64,000 bases of DNA from Massilia sp. 9096. GTDB taxonomy: Bacteria > Pseudomonadota > Gammaproteobacteria > Burkholderiales > Burkholderiaceae_D. The translations under genes were made by a program, and so were the position numbers. The notes beneath the pieces are model-generated. The model was not told the origin of the DNA. It saw only the letters and a list, made by a program, of their open reading frames with translations, and ran no database searches. The stretch lies in contig NZ_JQNN01000001.1 in assembly GCF_000745265.1 (NCBI RefSeq), positions 5,394,001-5,458,000 of the forward strand, given 5' to 3'. Positions 49,455 to 58,079 of this stretch are shown here, in pieces; the first letter of the stretch is position 1; each line of letters begins with the position of its first letter.

Positions 49455-52016
49455 ATGAAACTCATCGTCATCGGCCACGGCATGGTCGGCCACAAATTCC
49501 TCGAGACGCTTTTCGCTGATCCGCAGGCGGCGGCCGGCTTCGACGTCACCGTGCTGTGCGAGGAACCGCGTCCGGCCTACGACCGCGTGCACCTGTCCGC
49601 CTACTTTTCGGGCACCACCGCCGAGCAGCTGTCGCTGGTCGCGCCGGGCTTTTTCGAGCGGCACGCCGGCCGCGATGGCAAGCAACTGAGCTTCCGCCTG
49701 AACGCGAAAGCCGTATCGGTCGACCGCGCCGCCAAGACCGTGACCCTGGCCAGCGGCGAAATCCTCGGCTACGACAAGCTGGTGTTCGCCACCGGCTCGA
49801 CCCCGTTCGTGCCGCCGGTCCCGGGGCGCGAGCGCGAAGGCTGCTTCGTCTACCGCACCATCGAGGACCTGGAAGCGATGCTGGCCGCGGGCGCGCAGTC
49901 GCGTTCGGGCGTGGTGGTCGGCGGCGGCCTGCTCGGCCTGGAATGCGCCAAGGCCCTGCGCGACATGAAGCTCGACACCCACGTGGTCGAATTCGCGCCG
50001 CGCCTGATGGCGGTGCAGGTCGACGAGCTGGGCGGGCGCGTGCTGCGCACCAAGATCGAAGAGCTGGGCGTGCACGTGCACACGCAAAAGAACACGCTGC
50101 GCATCGTCGACGGCGAATCGGCCAAGCACCGCATGGAGTTCGCCGACGGCACCTCGCTGGAAGCCGACATGATCGTATTCTCGGCCGGCATCCGCCCGCG
50201 CGACGAACTGGCGCGCGCCTGCGACCTGGCCATCGGGGCGCGCGGCGGCATCGCCATCGACGACGCCTGCGTGACGTCGGATGCGGACGTGTACGCGATC
50301 GGCGAATGCGCGGCCTGGAACGGCCAGACCTTCGGCTTGGTGGCGCCGGGGTACGACATGGCGCGCACGGTCGCCAAGGCGCTGCTCGGCCAGGAAGGCA
50401 CTTTTGGCGGGGCCGACATGAGCACCAAACTGAAACTGATGGGCGTCGACGTCGCCTCGATCGGCGATGCGCACGGCGCCGCACCGGGTTCGCGCAGCTT
50501 CCAGTACCTTGATGAGCGCAAGCAGGTCTATAAAAAGATCGTCGTCTCCGACTGCGGCAAGAAGCTGCTGGGCGCGGTGCTGGTCGGCGACGCCGCCGAA
50601 TACGGCACGCTGCAGCAGATGATGCTCAACGCGATGACGCTGCCGGCCTCGCCCGAGTTCCTGATCCTGCCGGATTCAAGCGGCGCGGCGCGTCCTTCGA
50701 TCGGCGTCGATGCGCTGCCGGCCAGCGCCCAGGTCTGCTCATGCAACGCGGTCAGCAAAGGGACGATTCAAGCGGCGGTGGCAGAAGGCGCCTGCGACAT
50801 CGGCGCGCTCAAGTCCTGCACCAACGCCGGCACCTCGTGCGGCGGCTGCGTCCCGCTGGTCACGCAGATCATGAAGGCCGAGATGCAGAAAGCCGGCCTG
50901 GCGGTCAGCAACCACCTGTGCGAGCACTTCCCCTACTCGCGCCAGGAACTGCACCACCTGATCCGCGTCGGCGGGATCAAGAGCTTCAACGACCTGCTGG
51001 ACAAGCACGGCAAGGGCCTGGGCTGCGACATCTGCAAGCCGGTCGCCGCCAACATTCTGGCTTCGACCTGGAACGACTTCGTACTGAAACCCCAACACGC
51101 CAGCCTGCAGGATTCGAACGACTACTTCCTCGGCAATATCCAGAAGGACGGGACCTACTCGGTCGTGCCGCGCATGCCGGGCGGCGAAGTCACGCCGGAC
51201 GGCCTGATCGCGGTCGGCCAGGTGGCCAAGAAGTACGGCCTGTACACCAAGATCACCGGCGGCGCGCGCGTGGACATGTTCGGCGCCCGCGTCGACCAGT
51301 TGCCGCTGATCTGGGAAGAGCTGATCGCGGCCGGCTTCGAATCCGGCCACGCCTACGGCAAGTCGCTGCGCACCGTGAAGTCGTGCGTCGGCTCGACCTG
51401 GTGCCGCTTCGGCGTCGGCGATTCGATCGGCTTCGGCATCGCGCTGGAGAACCGCTACAAGGGCTTGCGCGCGCCGCACAAGATCAAGTTCGGCGTCTCC
51501 GGCTGCACGCGCGAGTGCGCCGAAGCGCAGGGCAAGGACGTCGGCCTGATCGCCACCGACAAGGGTTGGAACCTGTACGTGTGCGGCAACGGCGGCATGA
51601 AGCCGCGCCACGCCGAACTGCTGGCCTCGAACCTGGACGAAGAGACGGTCGTGAAACTGGTCGACCGCTTCCTGATGTTTTACGTGCGCACCGCCGACCG
51701 CCTGCAGCGCACCAGCACCTGGCGCGAGAATCTGGAAGGCGGCCTGGAGTACCTGAAGCAGGTCGTGGTCGACGACAAGCTGGGCATCGGCACCGAGCTG
51801 GAAGCCGACATGCAGCGCGTGGTCGATACCTACGAGGACGAGTGGAAGAACGCCGTCGAAGACCCGGCCGTGCGCCAGCGTTTCCGCACTTTTGTGAACA
51901 GCGACAAGCAGGACGCCAACGTCGTCTTCATGCCCGAGCGCGGCCAGATCCGTCCGGCCACGCAGGAAGAACGCGATCAGCGCCGCGTGATCCCGATTGC
52001 CGTCGGTTCCATCTAA
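49455..52016 (+). CDS. nirB: NADH-dependent assimilatory nitrite reductase, large subunit
   Basis: An 853-residue cytosolic enzyme that reduces nitrite to ammonium with six electrons. Domain order: FAD/NADH reductase (residues 1-290, IVIGHGMVGHKFLETL; GGGLLGLECAKALRDM), C-terminal reductase dimer region, a BFD-type [2Fe-2S] segment (about 425-475, with CSCNAVSKG and CGGC), then the ferredoxin-like and sirohaem domains. Cluster/sirohaem Cys are seen as CVGSTWC and GCTREC. The SD AAGGAG lies before the ATG. Complex partner nirD follows after 16 bp. Confidence 0.97.
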   Translation: MKLIVIGHGMVGHKFLETLFADPQAAAGFDVTVLCEEPRPAYDRVHLSAYFSGTTAEQLSLVAPGFFERHAGRDGKQLSFRLNAKAVSVDRAAKTVTLASGEILGYDKLVFATGSTPFVPPVPGREREGCFVYRTIEDLEAMLAAGAQSRSGVVVGGGLLGLECAKALRDMKLDTHVVEFAPRLMAVQVDELGGRVLRTKIEELGVHVHTQKNTLRIVDGESAKHRMEFADGTSLEADMIVFSAGIRPRDELARACDLAIGARGGIAIDDACVTSDADVYAIGECAAWNGQTFGLVAPGYDMARTVAKALLGQEGTFGGADMSTKLKLMGVDVASIGDAHGAAPGSRSFQYLDERKQVYKKIVVSDCGKKLLGAVLVGDAAEYGTLQQMMLNAMTLPASPEFLILPDSSGAARPSIGVDALPASAQVCSCNAVSKGTIQAAVAEGACDIGALKSCTNAGTSCGGCVPLVTQIMKAEMQKAGLAVSNHLCEHFPYSRQELHHLIRVGGIKSFNDLLDKHGKGLGCDICKPVAANILASTWNDFVLKPQHASLQDSNDYFLGNIQKDGTYSVVPRMPGGEVTPDGLIAVGQVAKKYGLYTKITGGARVDMFGARVDQLPLIWEELIAAGFESGHAYGKSLRTVKSCVGSTWCRFGVGDSIGFGIALENRYKGLRAPHKIKFGVSGCTRECAEAQGKDVGLIATDKGWNLYVCGNGGMKPRHAELLASNLDEETVVKLVDRFLMFYVRTADRLQRTSTWRENLEGGLEYLKQVVVDDKLGIGTELEADMQRVVDTYEDEWKNAVEDPAVRQRFRTFVNSDKQDANVVFMPERGQIRPATQEERDQRRVIPIAVGSI

Positions 52017-52032
52017 TTCCAGGAGAATCCAA

Positions 52033-52392
52033 ATGCACCGCGATCTTCAACTCAATCAATGGAACGCCATCTGCACCCTGGACCAGATCGTGCCCGACAC
52101 CGGCGTCTGCGCGCTGGTCGATGGCCGCCAGGTGGCCGTGTTCCGTGTCGGCGCGGCGAACGATGCCAGCGAGACGCGCCTGTTCGCCATCGATAACTTC
52201 GATCCGAATGCGCAGGCGGGCGTGCTGTCGCGCGGGCTGGTCGGCTCGATCGGCGAGCGCATCGTGGTCGCCTCGCCGATCTACAAGCAGCACTTCGACC
52301 TGCAGACCGGCGAATGCCTGGAAGCGCCACATAACTCGGTGGCCAGCTATCCGGTACGCGTCGAGGATGGCAAGGTGTGGGTCGGCGCATGA
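52033..52392 (+). CDS. nirD: Nitrite reductase small subunit NirD
   Basis: A 119-residue Rieske-like fold protein (WNAICTLDQIVPDTGVCALV; FAIDNFDPNAQAGVLSRG) that lacks the Cys-His cluster ligands of true Rieske proteins, as is normal for NirD. It supports NirB activity. The start at 52033 has AGGAGA about 7 nt upstream; an upstream in-frame ATG lies within the end of nirB. Its stop overlaps the next gene start as ATGA. Confidence 0.95.
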   Translation: MHRDLQLNQWNAICTLDQIVPDTGVCALVDGRQVAVFRVGAANDASETRLFAIDNFDPNAQAGVLSRGLVGSIGERIVVASPIYKQHFDLQTGECLEAPHNSVASYPVRVEDGKVWVGA

Positions 52393-53615
52393 ATGGCGCT
52401 GGCGACAAGCCGTCGCTCGTTGTCATCGGCAACGGCATGGCCGGCATGCGCACCGTCGAGGAGCTGCTCAAGCTCGCGCCGGACATGTACCGCATCACCG
52501 TGTTCGGCGCCGAGCCGCACGGTAACTACAACCGCATCCTGCTGTCCCCGGTGCTGGCCGGCGAAAAGACCGTCGACGACATCATGCTGCACACGCGCGA
52601 GTGGTACGCGGCAAATGGCGTCACGCTGCACGCCGGCGATCCGGTCGTGCGCATCGACCGCAAGAAGCGCGTGGTGCACGCGGCCTCCGGCCTGCAGGTG
52701 GCGTACGACCGGCTCCTGATCGCAACCGGGTCGAAACCGTTCATCGTGCCGGTGCCGGGCCACCAGCTGCCGGGCGTGATCGGCTTTCGCGACCTGCAGG
52801 ACGTCGACACGATGCTCGCGGCCGCGCACGCCGGTGGCAAGGCGGTGGTGATCGGCGGCGGCCTGCTCGGCCTGGAAGCGGCCAACGGCCTGCTGCGCCG
52901 GGGCATGCAGGTCAGCGTCGTGCACCTGGGCGGCAGCCTGATGAACCAGCAGCTCGATCCGCCCGCGGCCGAGCTGCTGCGCGCCAGCCTGGAGCGGCGC
53001 GGCCTGCGCATCCTGCTCAACCGCCAGACCGCGGCGATCGAAGGCGCGGGCAAAGTCGAGGCGATCCGCTTCGGCGACGGCGAGCGCCTCGAGGCCGACC
53101 TGGTCGTGATGGCCGCCGGCGTGCGTCCCAACGTCGAGCTGGCCCAGGCGGCCGGCCTGCACGTCGAGCGCGCCATCGTGGTCGACGACACGCTGCAGAC
53201 CTACGACCCACGCGTGTACGCGGTGGGCGAGTGCGTGCAGCATCGCCGCTCGACCTTCGGCCTGGTGGCGCCGATCTGGGACCAGGCGCGCGTGTGCGCC
53301 GCCCACCTGGCCGGCCACGGCCATCGCCGCTACGTGCAGCAGGCGACGGCCACCAAACTCAAAGTGACCGGGGTCGACCTGTACTCGGCCGGCGACATCG
53401 TCGGCGGGGAAGGGACCGAAGACCTGGTCTTGCGCGACCGCCGCGGCGGCGTGTACAAGCGCCTGGTGGTGGCGGGCAACCGCCTCACCGGCGCCGTGCT
53501 GTACGGGGACGTTCTCGATGGTCCCTGGTACTTCGAATTGATCCAGAAGCGCACCGACATCTCGGCGATGCGCGACCAGCTGTTGTTCGGTCAGGCCCTC
53601 TGCATGGCGGCCTGA
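52389..53615 (+). CDS. FAD-dependent NAD(P)H oxidoreductase, probable electron donor of nitrate reductase
   Basis: A 408-residue flavoprotein of the NirB reductase-domain type: FAD-binding GNGMAGMRTVEELLKLAP near the start, NAD-binding IGGGLLGLEAANGLLRRGM in the middle, and the second FAD motif in YAVGECVQHRR. It lacks BFD and sirohaem domains. Placement between nirD and nasA, with an ATGA overlap to nirD and 13 bp to nasA, suggests it passes electrons from NADH to NasA, like NasB in other bacteria. The name nasB is avoided because it is used for different proteins. Confidence 0.88.
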   Translation: MNGAGDKPSLVVIGNGMAGMRTVEELLKLAPDMYRITVFGAEPHGNYNRILLSPVLAGEKTVDDIMLHTREWYAANGVTLHAGDPVVRIDRKKRVVHAASGLQVAYDRLLIATGSKPFIVPVPGHQLPGVIGFRDLQDVDTMLAAAHAGGKAVVIGGGLLGLEAANGLLRRGMQVSVVHLGGSLMNQQLDPPAAELLRASLERRGLRILLNRQTAAIEGAGKVEAIRFGDGERLEADLVVMAAGVRPNVELAQAAGLHVERAIVVDDTLQTYDPRVYAVGECVQHRRSTFGLVAPIWDQARVCAAHLAGHGHRRYVQQATATKLKVTGVDLYSAGDIVGGEGTEDLVLRDRRGGVYKRLVVAGNRLTGAVLYGDVLDGPWYFELIQKRTDISAMRDQLLFGQALCMAA

Positions 53616-53628
53616 CGGAGGATTCGTC

Positions 53629-56358
53629 ATGAAGTTGTATCCGCAGTTGCCGATCCGCGCCGCGACCGTGCGCACCACCTGTCCGTATTGCGGCGTCGGC
53701 TGCGGCGTCTCGGCCGGCATCGATGCCGACGGCGAGCTGGCCATCGCCGGCGACGCCGCGCACCCCGCCAGCCAGGGCCGCCTGTGCGTGAAGGGCTCGG
53801 CGCTGGGCGAGACCGTCGGCCTGCAGGGCCGTCTGCTTGCGCCGATGCTGCGCGACGGACGCGCGCTGCGCGAAGCCGGCTGGGACGAGGCGCTGGCCAA
53901 GGTCGCCGACGGTTTTTCCCGCATCGTCGCCGAGCACGGCCCGGACGCGGTCGCGCTGTACGTCTCCGGCCAGCTGCTGACCGAGGACTACTACGTCGCC
54001 AACAAGTTCATGAAGGGCTACGTCGGCAGCGCCAACATCGACACCAACTCGCGCCTGTGCATGTCCTCGGCCGTGGCCGGCCACAAGCGCGCCTTCGGCG
54101 AAGACCTGGTGCCGGGCGCGTACGAGGATTTCGAGCTGGCCGACCTGGTCGTGCTGGTCGGCTCCAACGCCGCCTGGTGCCACCCGACGCTGTACCAGCG
54201 CCTCGCGCGCGCGAAGGAACAGCGCCCGCAGATGCAGGTCGTGGTGATCGACCCGCGCCGCACCGCCACCTGCGACATCGCCGACCTGCACTTGGCCGTC
54301 AAGCCGGGCAGCGACGTCTGGCTGTTCGACGGCCTGCTCGGCTACCTGGCCGCGCGTGCGCCCGACCAGGCTTTCGTCACCGCGCACACCAGCGGCCTGG
54401 CCGATGCGCTGGCCGCGGCCGGCGAGGCCGGCAGCCTCCTGGACGTCGCCAAGGCCTGCAAGCTCGACCCGCGGCAGCTGCTGCGCTTTTACGAGCTGTT
54501 CGCAAAAACCGAAAAGGTCGTCACCGCCTTCACGATGGGCGTGAACCAGTCGACCAGCGGCGCCGACAAGGTCAACGCCATCATCAACTGCCACCTGGTG
54601 ACCGGCCGCATCGGCAAGCCGGGCATGGGGCCGTTTTCCCTGACCGGCCAGCCGAACGCGATGGGCGGGCGTGAAGTCGGCGGCCTGGCCAACATGCTGG
54701 CGGCGCACATGGAGCTCGACCATGCCGGCCAGCGCGCCGCGCTGCAGGACTTCTGGCAGGCGCCGCGCATGGCCGCCCAGGCCGGCCTGAAGGCCGTCGA
54801 CCTGTTCCGCGCGATCGAAGAGGGGAAAGTCAAAGCCGTGTGGATCATGGCGACCAACCCGATCGTCAGCCTGCCGGACGCCGACCAGGCGCGGCGCGCC
54901 TTGGAAAAGTGCGAACTGGTGGTGGCGTCCGACATCGTGCTCGGCACCGACACCAATGCGTTTGCCGACGTGCTGCTGCCGGCGCTGGGCTGGGGCGAGA
55001 AGGATGGCACGGTGACGAACTCCGAGCGCTGCATCTCGCGCCAGCGCGCTTTTCTCTCCGCCCCGGGCCAGGCGCGCGCCGACTGGGACATCGTCTGCGA
55101 CGTCGCGCGCCGCATGGGCTTTTCGGGCTTCGACTTCACGGCGCCGCACGAGATTTTTGACGAGCATGCGCGGCTGTCGAGCTGGCGGAATGGTGTGGCG
55201 GGCCAGCCGCGCCGCATGTTCGACATCGGTGGCTTGACCGGGCTGACGCGTGGGGACTACGACGCGTTGGAACCGGTGCAGTGGCCGGTGCGCGCGCGCG
55301 GCGAGTCGACCGAGCGCCTGTTCGCCGATGGCCGCTTCGCGCACGCGGACGCGCGCGCGCGTTTCGTGCCCACGCGCGTGCGCGCGCCCGCGCACCTGCC
55401 CGACGGAGATTATCCCCTGGTACTCAACACCGGCCGCGTGCGCGACCAGTGGCACACCATGACCCGCACCGGCCGCTCACCCAAGCTGGCAGAGCACATG
55501 CTCGAACCGACCGTCGACCTGCACCCGCAGGATGCGCTGCTGTGCGGCGTGAAGGAAGGCGAGCTGGCGCGCGTGAGCAGCCAGTGGGGCGCCGTGGTGG
55601 CGCGGGTCCAGCACGGCGGCGGCATCGCGCGCGGCAGCGTGTTCATGCCGATCCACTGGAGCGCCCAGACGGCGTCCGATGCGCGCGTCGGCGCGGTGGT
55701 CAACCCGGCCGTCGATCCGGTCTCGGGCGAGCCGGAATTCAAGCACACGCCGGTGCGCGTCGAGCCGTTCGGCGTGAACTGGTACGGCTTCATCCTCAGC
55801 CGCGGCGCACTTCCGCTGGACGGCGCCGCGCACTGGACGCGCATCCAGGGCCGCGACTTCATCCGCTACGAGCTGGCCGGGCGCACCAAGGTGTTCGAGG
55901 CCGCCGGCTGGGGACGTGGCCTGCTGGGCGTGGGTCTGGACGACGACGAGGCCGACTGGATCGAACTCGAAGACAAGAGCGGCGGCGTGTACCGCGCGGT
56001 GCATCTGGTCGACGGCCGCATCGAAGCCTGCCTGTTCGTCTCGCAGCGCCAGGACCTGCCGGCGCGCGCCTACCTGGCCGGCCTGTTCGCCAAGGAGGAG
56101 CTGACCCCGAGCGAGCGCCTCGGCCTGCTGTCGGGCCGCGCGCGCGAGGCGGGGGAAGACCCGGGGCCGACCGTGTGCTCGTGCTTCGGGGTCGGCCGCA
56201 AGACCATCGAGATCGCGATCCGCAAGAACGGCTGCACGGACGCGGCGCAGGTCACGGCGTGTACGAAGGCGGGTGGCAATTGCGGATCGTGCGTGCCGGA
56301 GATCCGGGCGATTCTGGCGCAAACGCAGGCGGAGGCGCGGGCGGAGGCCGCGGGCTGA
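53629..56358 (+). CDS. nasA: Assimilatory nitrate reductase catalytic subunit
   Basis: A 909-residue cytosolic molybdenum enzyme reducing nitrate to nitrite. The N-terminal [4Fe-4S] ligands are C18, C21, C25 and C53 (CPYCGVGC; GRLCVKG). The Mo-bis-MGD domains follow (MSSAVAGHKRAFGED with the usual Ser/Cys region, MGVNQSTSG, NAMGGREVGG) with the molybdopterin-binding C-terminal domain after about residue 580. A C-terminal BFD-type [2Fe-2S] motif (VCSCFGVG; CGSC) ends the protein, a NasA feature that accepts electrons. No signal peptide. It is the last gene of the nas operon. Confidence 0.96.
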   Translation: MKLYPQLPIRAATVRTTCPYCGVGCGVSAGIDADGELAIAGDAAHPASQGRLCVKGSALGETVGLQGRLLAPMLRDGRALREAGWDEALAKVADGFSRIVAEHGPDAVALYVSGQLLTEDYYVANKFMKGYVGSANIDTNSRLCMSSAVAGHKRAFGEDLVPGAYEDFELADLVVLVGSNAAWCHPTLYQRLARAKEQRPQMQVVVIDPRRTATCDIADLHLAVKPGSDVWLFDGLLGYLAARAPDQAFVTAHTSGLADALAAAGEAGSLLDVAKACKLDPRQLLRFYELFAKTEKVVTAFTMGVNQSTSGADKVNAIINCHLVTGRIGKPGMGPFSLTGQPNAMGGREVGGLANMLAAHMELDHAGQRAALQDFWQAPRMAAQAGLKAVDLFRAIEEGKVKAVWIMATNPIVSLPDADQARRALEKCELVVASDIVLGTDTNAFADVLLPALGWGEKDGTVTNSERCISRQRAFLSAPGQARADWDIVCDVARRMGFSGFDFTAPHEIFDEHARLSSWRNGVAGQPRRMFDIGGLTGLTRGDYDALEPVQWPVRARGESTERLFADGRFAHADARARFVPTRVRAPAHLPDGDYPLVLNTGRVRDQWHTMTRTGRSPKLAEHMLEPTVDLHPQDALLCGVKEGELARVSSQWGAVVARVQHGGGIARGSVFMPIHWSAQTASDARVGAVVNPAVDPVSGEPEFKHTPVRVEPFGVNWYGFILSRGALPLDGAAHWTRIQGRDFIRYELAGRTKVFEAAGWGRGLLGVGLDDDEADWIELEDKSGGVYRAVHLVDGRIEACLFVSQRQDLPARAYLAGLFAKEELTPSERLGLLSGRAREAGEDPGPTVCSCFGVGRKTIEIAIRKNGCTDAAQVTACTKAGGNCGSCVPEIRAILAQTQAEARAEAAG

Positions 56359-56398
56359 TCAGAATGCCGACCGCCTTGGGGTATCTCTTGGTGTCCCA

Positions 56399-56788
56399 TC
56401 ACCAGTCTTCTTTCTTGCCTGAGGGTGGCGTCAGTTTTGCCGGTGCGGCCATCGCTTTGGTTGGTGTCGAATGGCCTGGACCGTCCGCTTTCGCGCTCGG
56501 CATGGATCCGGCTTTTGGTTGGGCGTGTACGGTATTTGACTTACGTGGCCTGGATATTGGCCGTGTGGACGAGCCTGCGACTTGCAGCGCCATGCCGGCT
56601 CCAATGGCTTGCAGGATTGCCAGGAACCGTCCCACGCTCGTGGTCGACGGGTCAGCTTCGATCCTCGCGTAGGTCTGCTGGGTTGTTCCGATCCGCAAGG
56701 CGACTTCGGCTTGCGTCAAGCCCGCTTGCTTTCGGAATCCGCGCAGCACTGGCGAGAGTTGTGCGGACGTATTCAAAGGAAAGTCCAT
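56399..56788 (-). CDS. HipB-like XRE-family repressor, orphan
   Basis: A 129-residue protein with an N-terminal Cro/C1 HTH (LRGFRKQAGLTQAEVALRIGTTQQTYARIE, shown in outline) similar to HipB antitoxins, and a basic Pro/Ser-rich tail without structure (residues 75-129). A HipA toxin gene normally follows, but here the next downstream sequence is the convergent end of nasA. No clear SD is seen. Three palindromic operators lie just upstream, suggesting autorepression. It could be a remnant of a toxin-antitoxin pair or a stand-alone repressor. Confidence 0.82.
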   Translation of the reverse strand: MDFPLNTSAQLSPVLRGFRKQAGLTQAEVALRIGTTQQTYARIEADPSTTSVGRFLAILQAIGAGMALQVAGSSTRPISRPRKSNTVHAQPKAGSMPSAKADGPGHSTPTKAMAAPAKLTPPSGKKEDW

Positions 56789-56810
56789 GGTATTAAAAAC
56801 ATCATGGATA

Positions 56811-56902
56811 ATGTAAATTCAATTTACATCATAAATGATGTTGCATCAAGCTGATTACATTACATACAGTGTAATTTCAATTTACATCGCATGCGGTGTA
56901 AA
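56811..56902. promoter_or_regulatory. Cluster of three palindromic operators upstream of the HipB-like gene
   Basis: ATGTAAATTCAATTTACAT (56811-56829) is a perfect 19-bp palindrome. TTACA-N5-TGTAA (56860-56874) and TTTACA-N10-TGTAAA (56881-56902) follow; the last one also has CGCATGCG in the centre, making it almost fully palindromic. All share the half-site TTTACA/TGTAAA. The first overlaps the expected promoter. The sequence from 56903 to about 57040 looks coding-like on the plus strand but has no start and may be a gene remnant. Confidence 0.7.
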
Positions 56903-57025
56903 AGACAATCTTTCCGATCAGTGAAGGTGTTACGTTTACGAAGTTCACGGCCTGGGCAAGCGGCGAGCTGCGCTTTGGCTATACCATGAGCGCCTTGCAT
57001 GGCCAGGCACGGCCGCACTCCAGCC

Positions 57026-57970
57026 TCATCCTGCCGCGCTGATCCCGAACGCCTGCGGCACCGCCACCTTCATGATGTCGATGAATCTCCGCAGCCGCGC
57101 CGGATAGAAGCGCGCCGGCGGGTACACCAGGTCGACCGGCAGCGGCGACGCCGCCCAGCTTGGGGCGATCGCCAGCAGTTCGCCGCGCGCCAGCTCTTCG
57201 CGCACCGCCCACAGCGACGTCACGGCCACGCCCAGCCCCATCACGGCCGAGTTGCACAGCGCGTACAGGTTGTCGGTGTACAGGCGCGGCTTGAAGCGCA
57301 GCTGGGCGGTGGCGCCACTGTCGTTGTGCGTCAGCGCGATCTCGTCGCGGTAAAAATTGGTCTGCGACAGCCAGGGCAGGCGCATCAGGTGATCCGGTTC
57401 GACGGGCAGGGCGCTCGCCGCCACCAGCGAAGGCGCCGCGACGACGATGCGCGGTACCCGCCCCAGGCGCAGCGCCACCAGGTTCGGATCGGGCTCGACG
57501 CCGACCCGGATCGCGCAATCGATGCCCTCGGCGATGAAATCGGGCGTGCGGTCGTGCAGCAGCCACTCGACCGTCATCTGCGGATAACGGCCCAGGTATT
57601 CGGCCAGCGGCGCCACCAGCTGCTGCTGGCCGAAGGCGTGCGGCGCCACTACCTTCAGGGTGCCGACCGGCTCGTCGCCGGCGCCTCGGATCTCGCTTTC
57701 GAATTCCTGCCAGCCGGCGATGAGTTCCTTCGCGCGCGCGTAGCAGCGCATGCCGTCGTCGGTCAGCTTCATCGCGTGGGTCGAGCGCTGGAGCAGGGGC
57801 ACGCCCAGCGATTTTTCCAGCGTCTTGAGGCGCCGGCTGATGGTCGGCTGGGTCGTCTCCAGCTGGCGCGCGGCCGCCGACAAGCTGCCGGCATCGACGA
57901 TGCGCACGAAGGTCTCGACCAGCATCATGCGGTCCAGCGTAGAAATGTTGAGATTTTGGGCTGTGCTCAT
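57026..57970 (-). CDS. LysR-family transcriptional regulator
   Basis: A 314-residue regulator in the CrgA-like subgroup, with the HTH (FVRIVDAGSLSAAARQLETTQPTISRRLKTLE in outline) and a C-terminal effector domain starting GTLKVVAPHAFGQQQLV. The start at 57970 is used; MMLVETF 14 codons later is an alternative. It is divergent from the MFS transporter gene with 109 bp between, a standard arrangement for LysR control of an exporter. The ligand is unknown. Confidence 0.9.
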   Translation of the reverse strand: MSTAQNLNISTLDRMMLVETFVRIVDAGSLSAAARQLETTQPTISRRLKTLEKSLGVPLLQRSTHAMKLTDDGMRCYARAKELIAGWQEFESEIRGAGDEPVGTLKVVAPHAFGQQQLVAPLAEYLGRYPQMTVEWLLHDRTPDFIAEGIDCAIRVGVEPDPNLVALRLGRVPRIVVAAPSLVAASALPVEPDHLMRLPWLSQTNFYRDEIALTHNDSGATAQLRFKPRLYTDNLYALCNSAVMGLGVAVTSLWAVREELARGELLAIAPSWAASPLPVDLVYPPARFYPARLRRFIDIMKVAVPQAFGISAAG

Positions 57971-58079
57971 ACGCCCATCGTATAACACTTTGACGTCCGC
58001 TGCGTCTACCGTCCCGTTTGGGCTGTAAGGATAATGGCGCTCATTCATTGTCCAACTTAACATCCAACCAGGAGTCGCC

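Noticed and set aside
56925..57043. Plus-strand coding-like stretch (reading TKFTAWASGELRFGY) before the LysR gene end.
   Set aside because: Too short, without a start codon and overlapping the LysR 3' end; noted as a possible remnant only.
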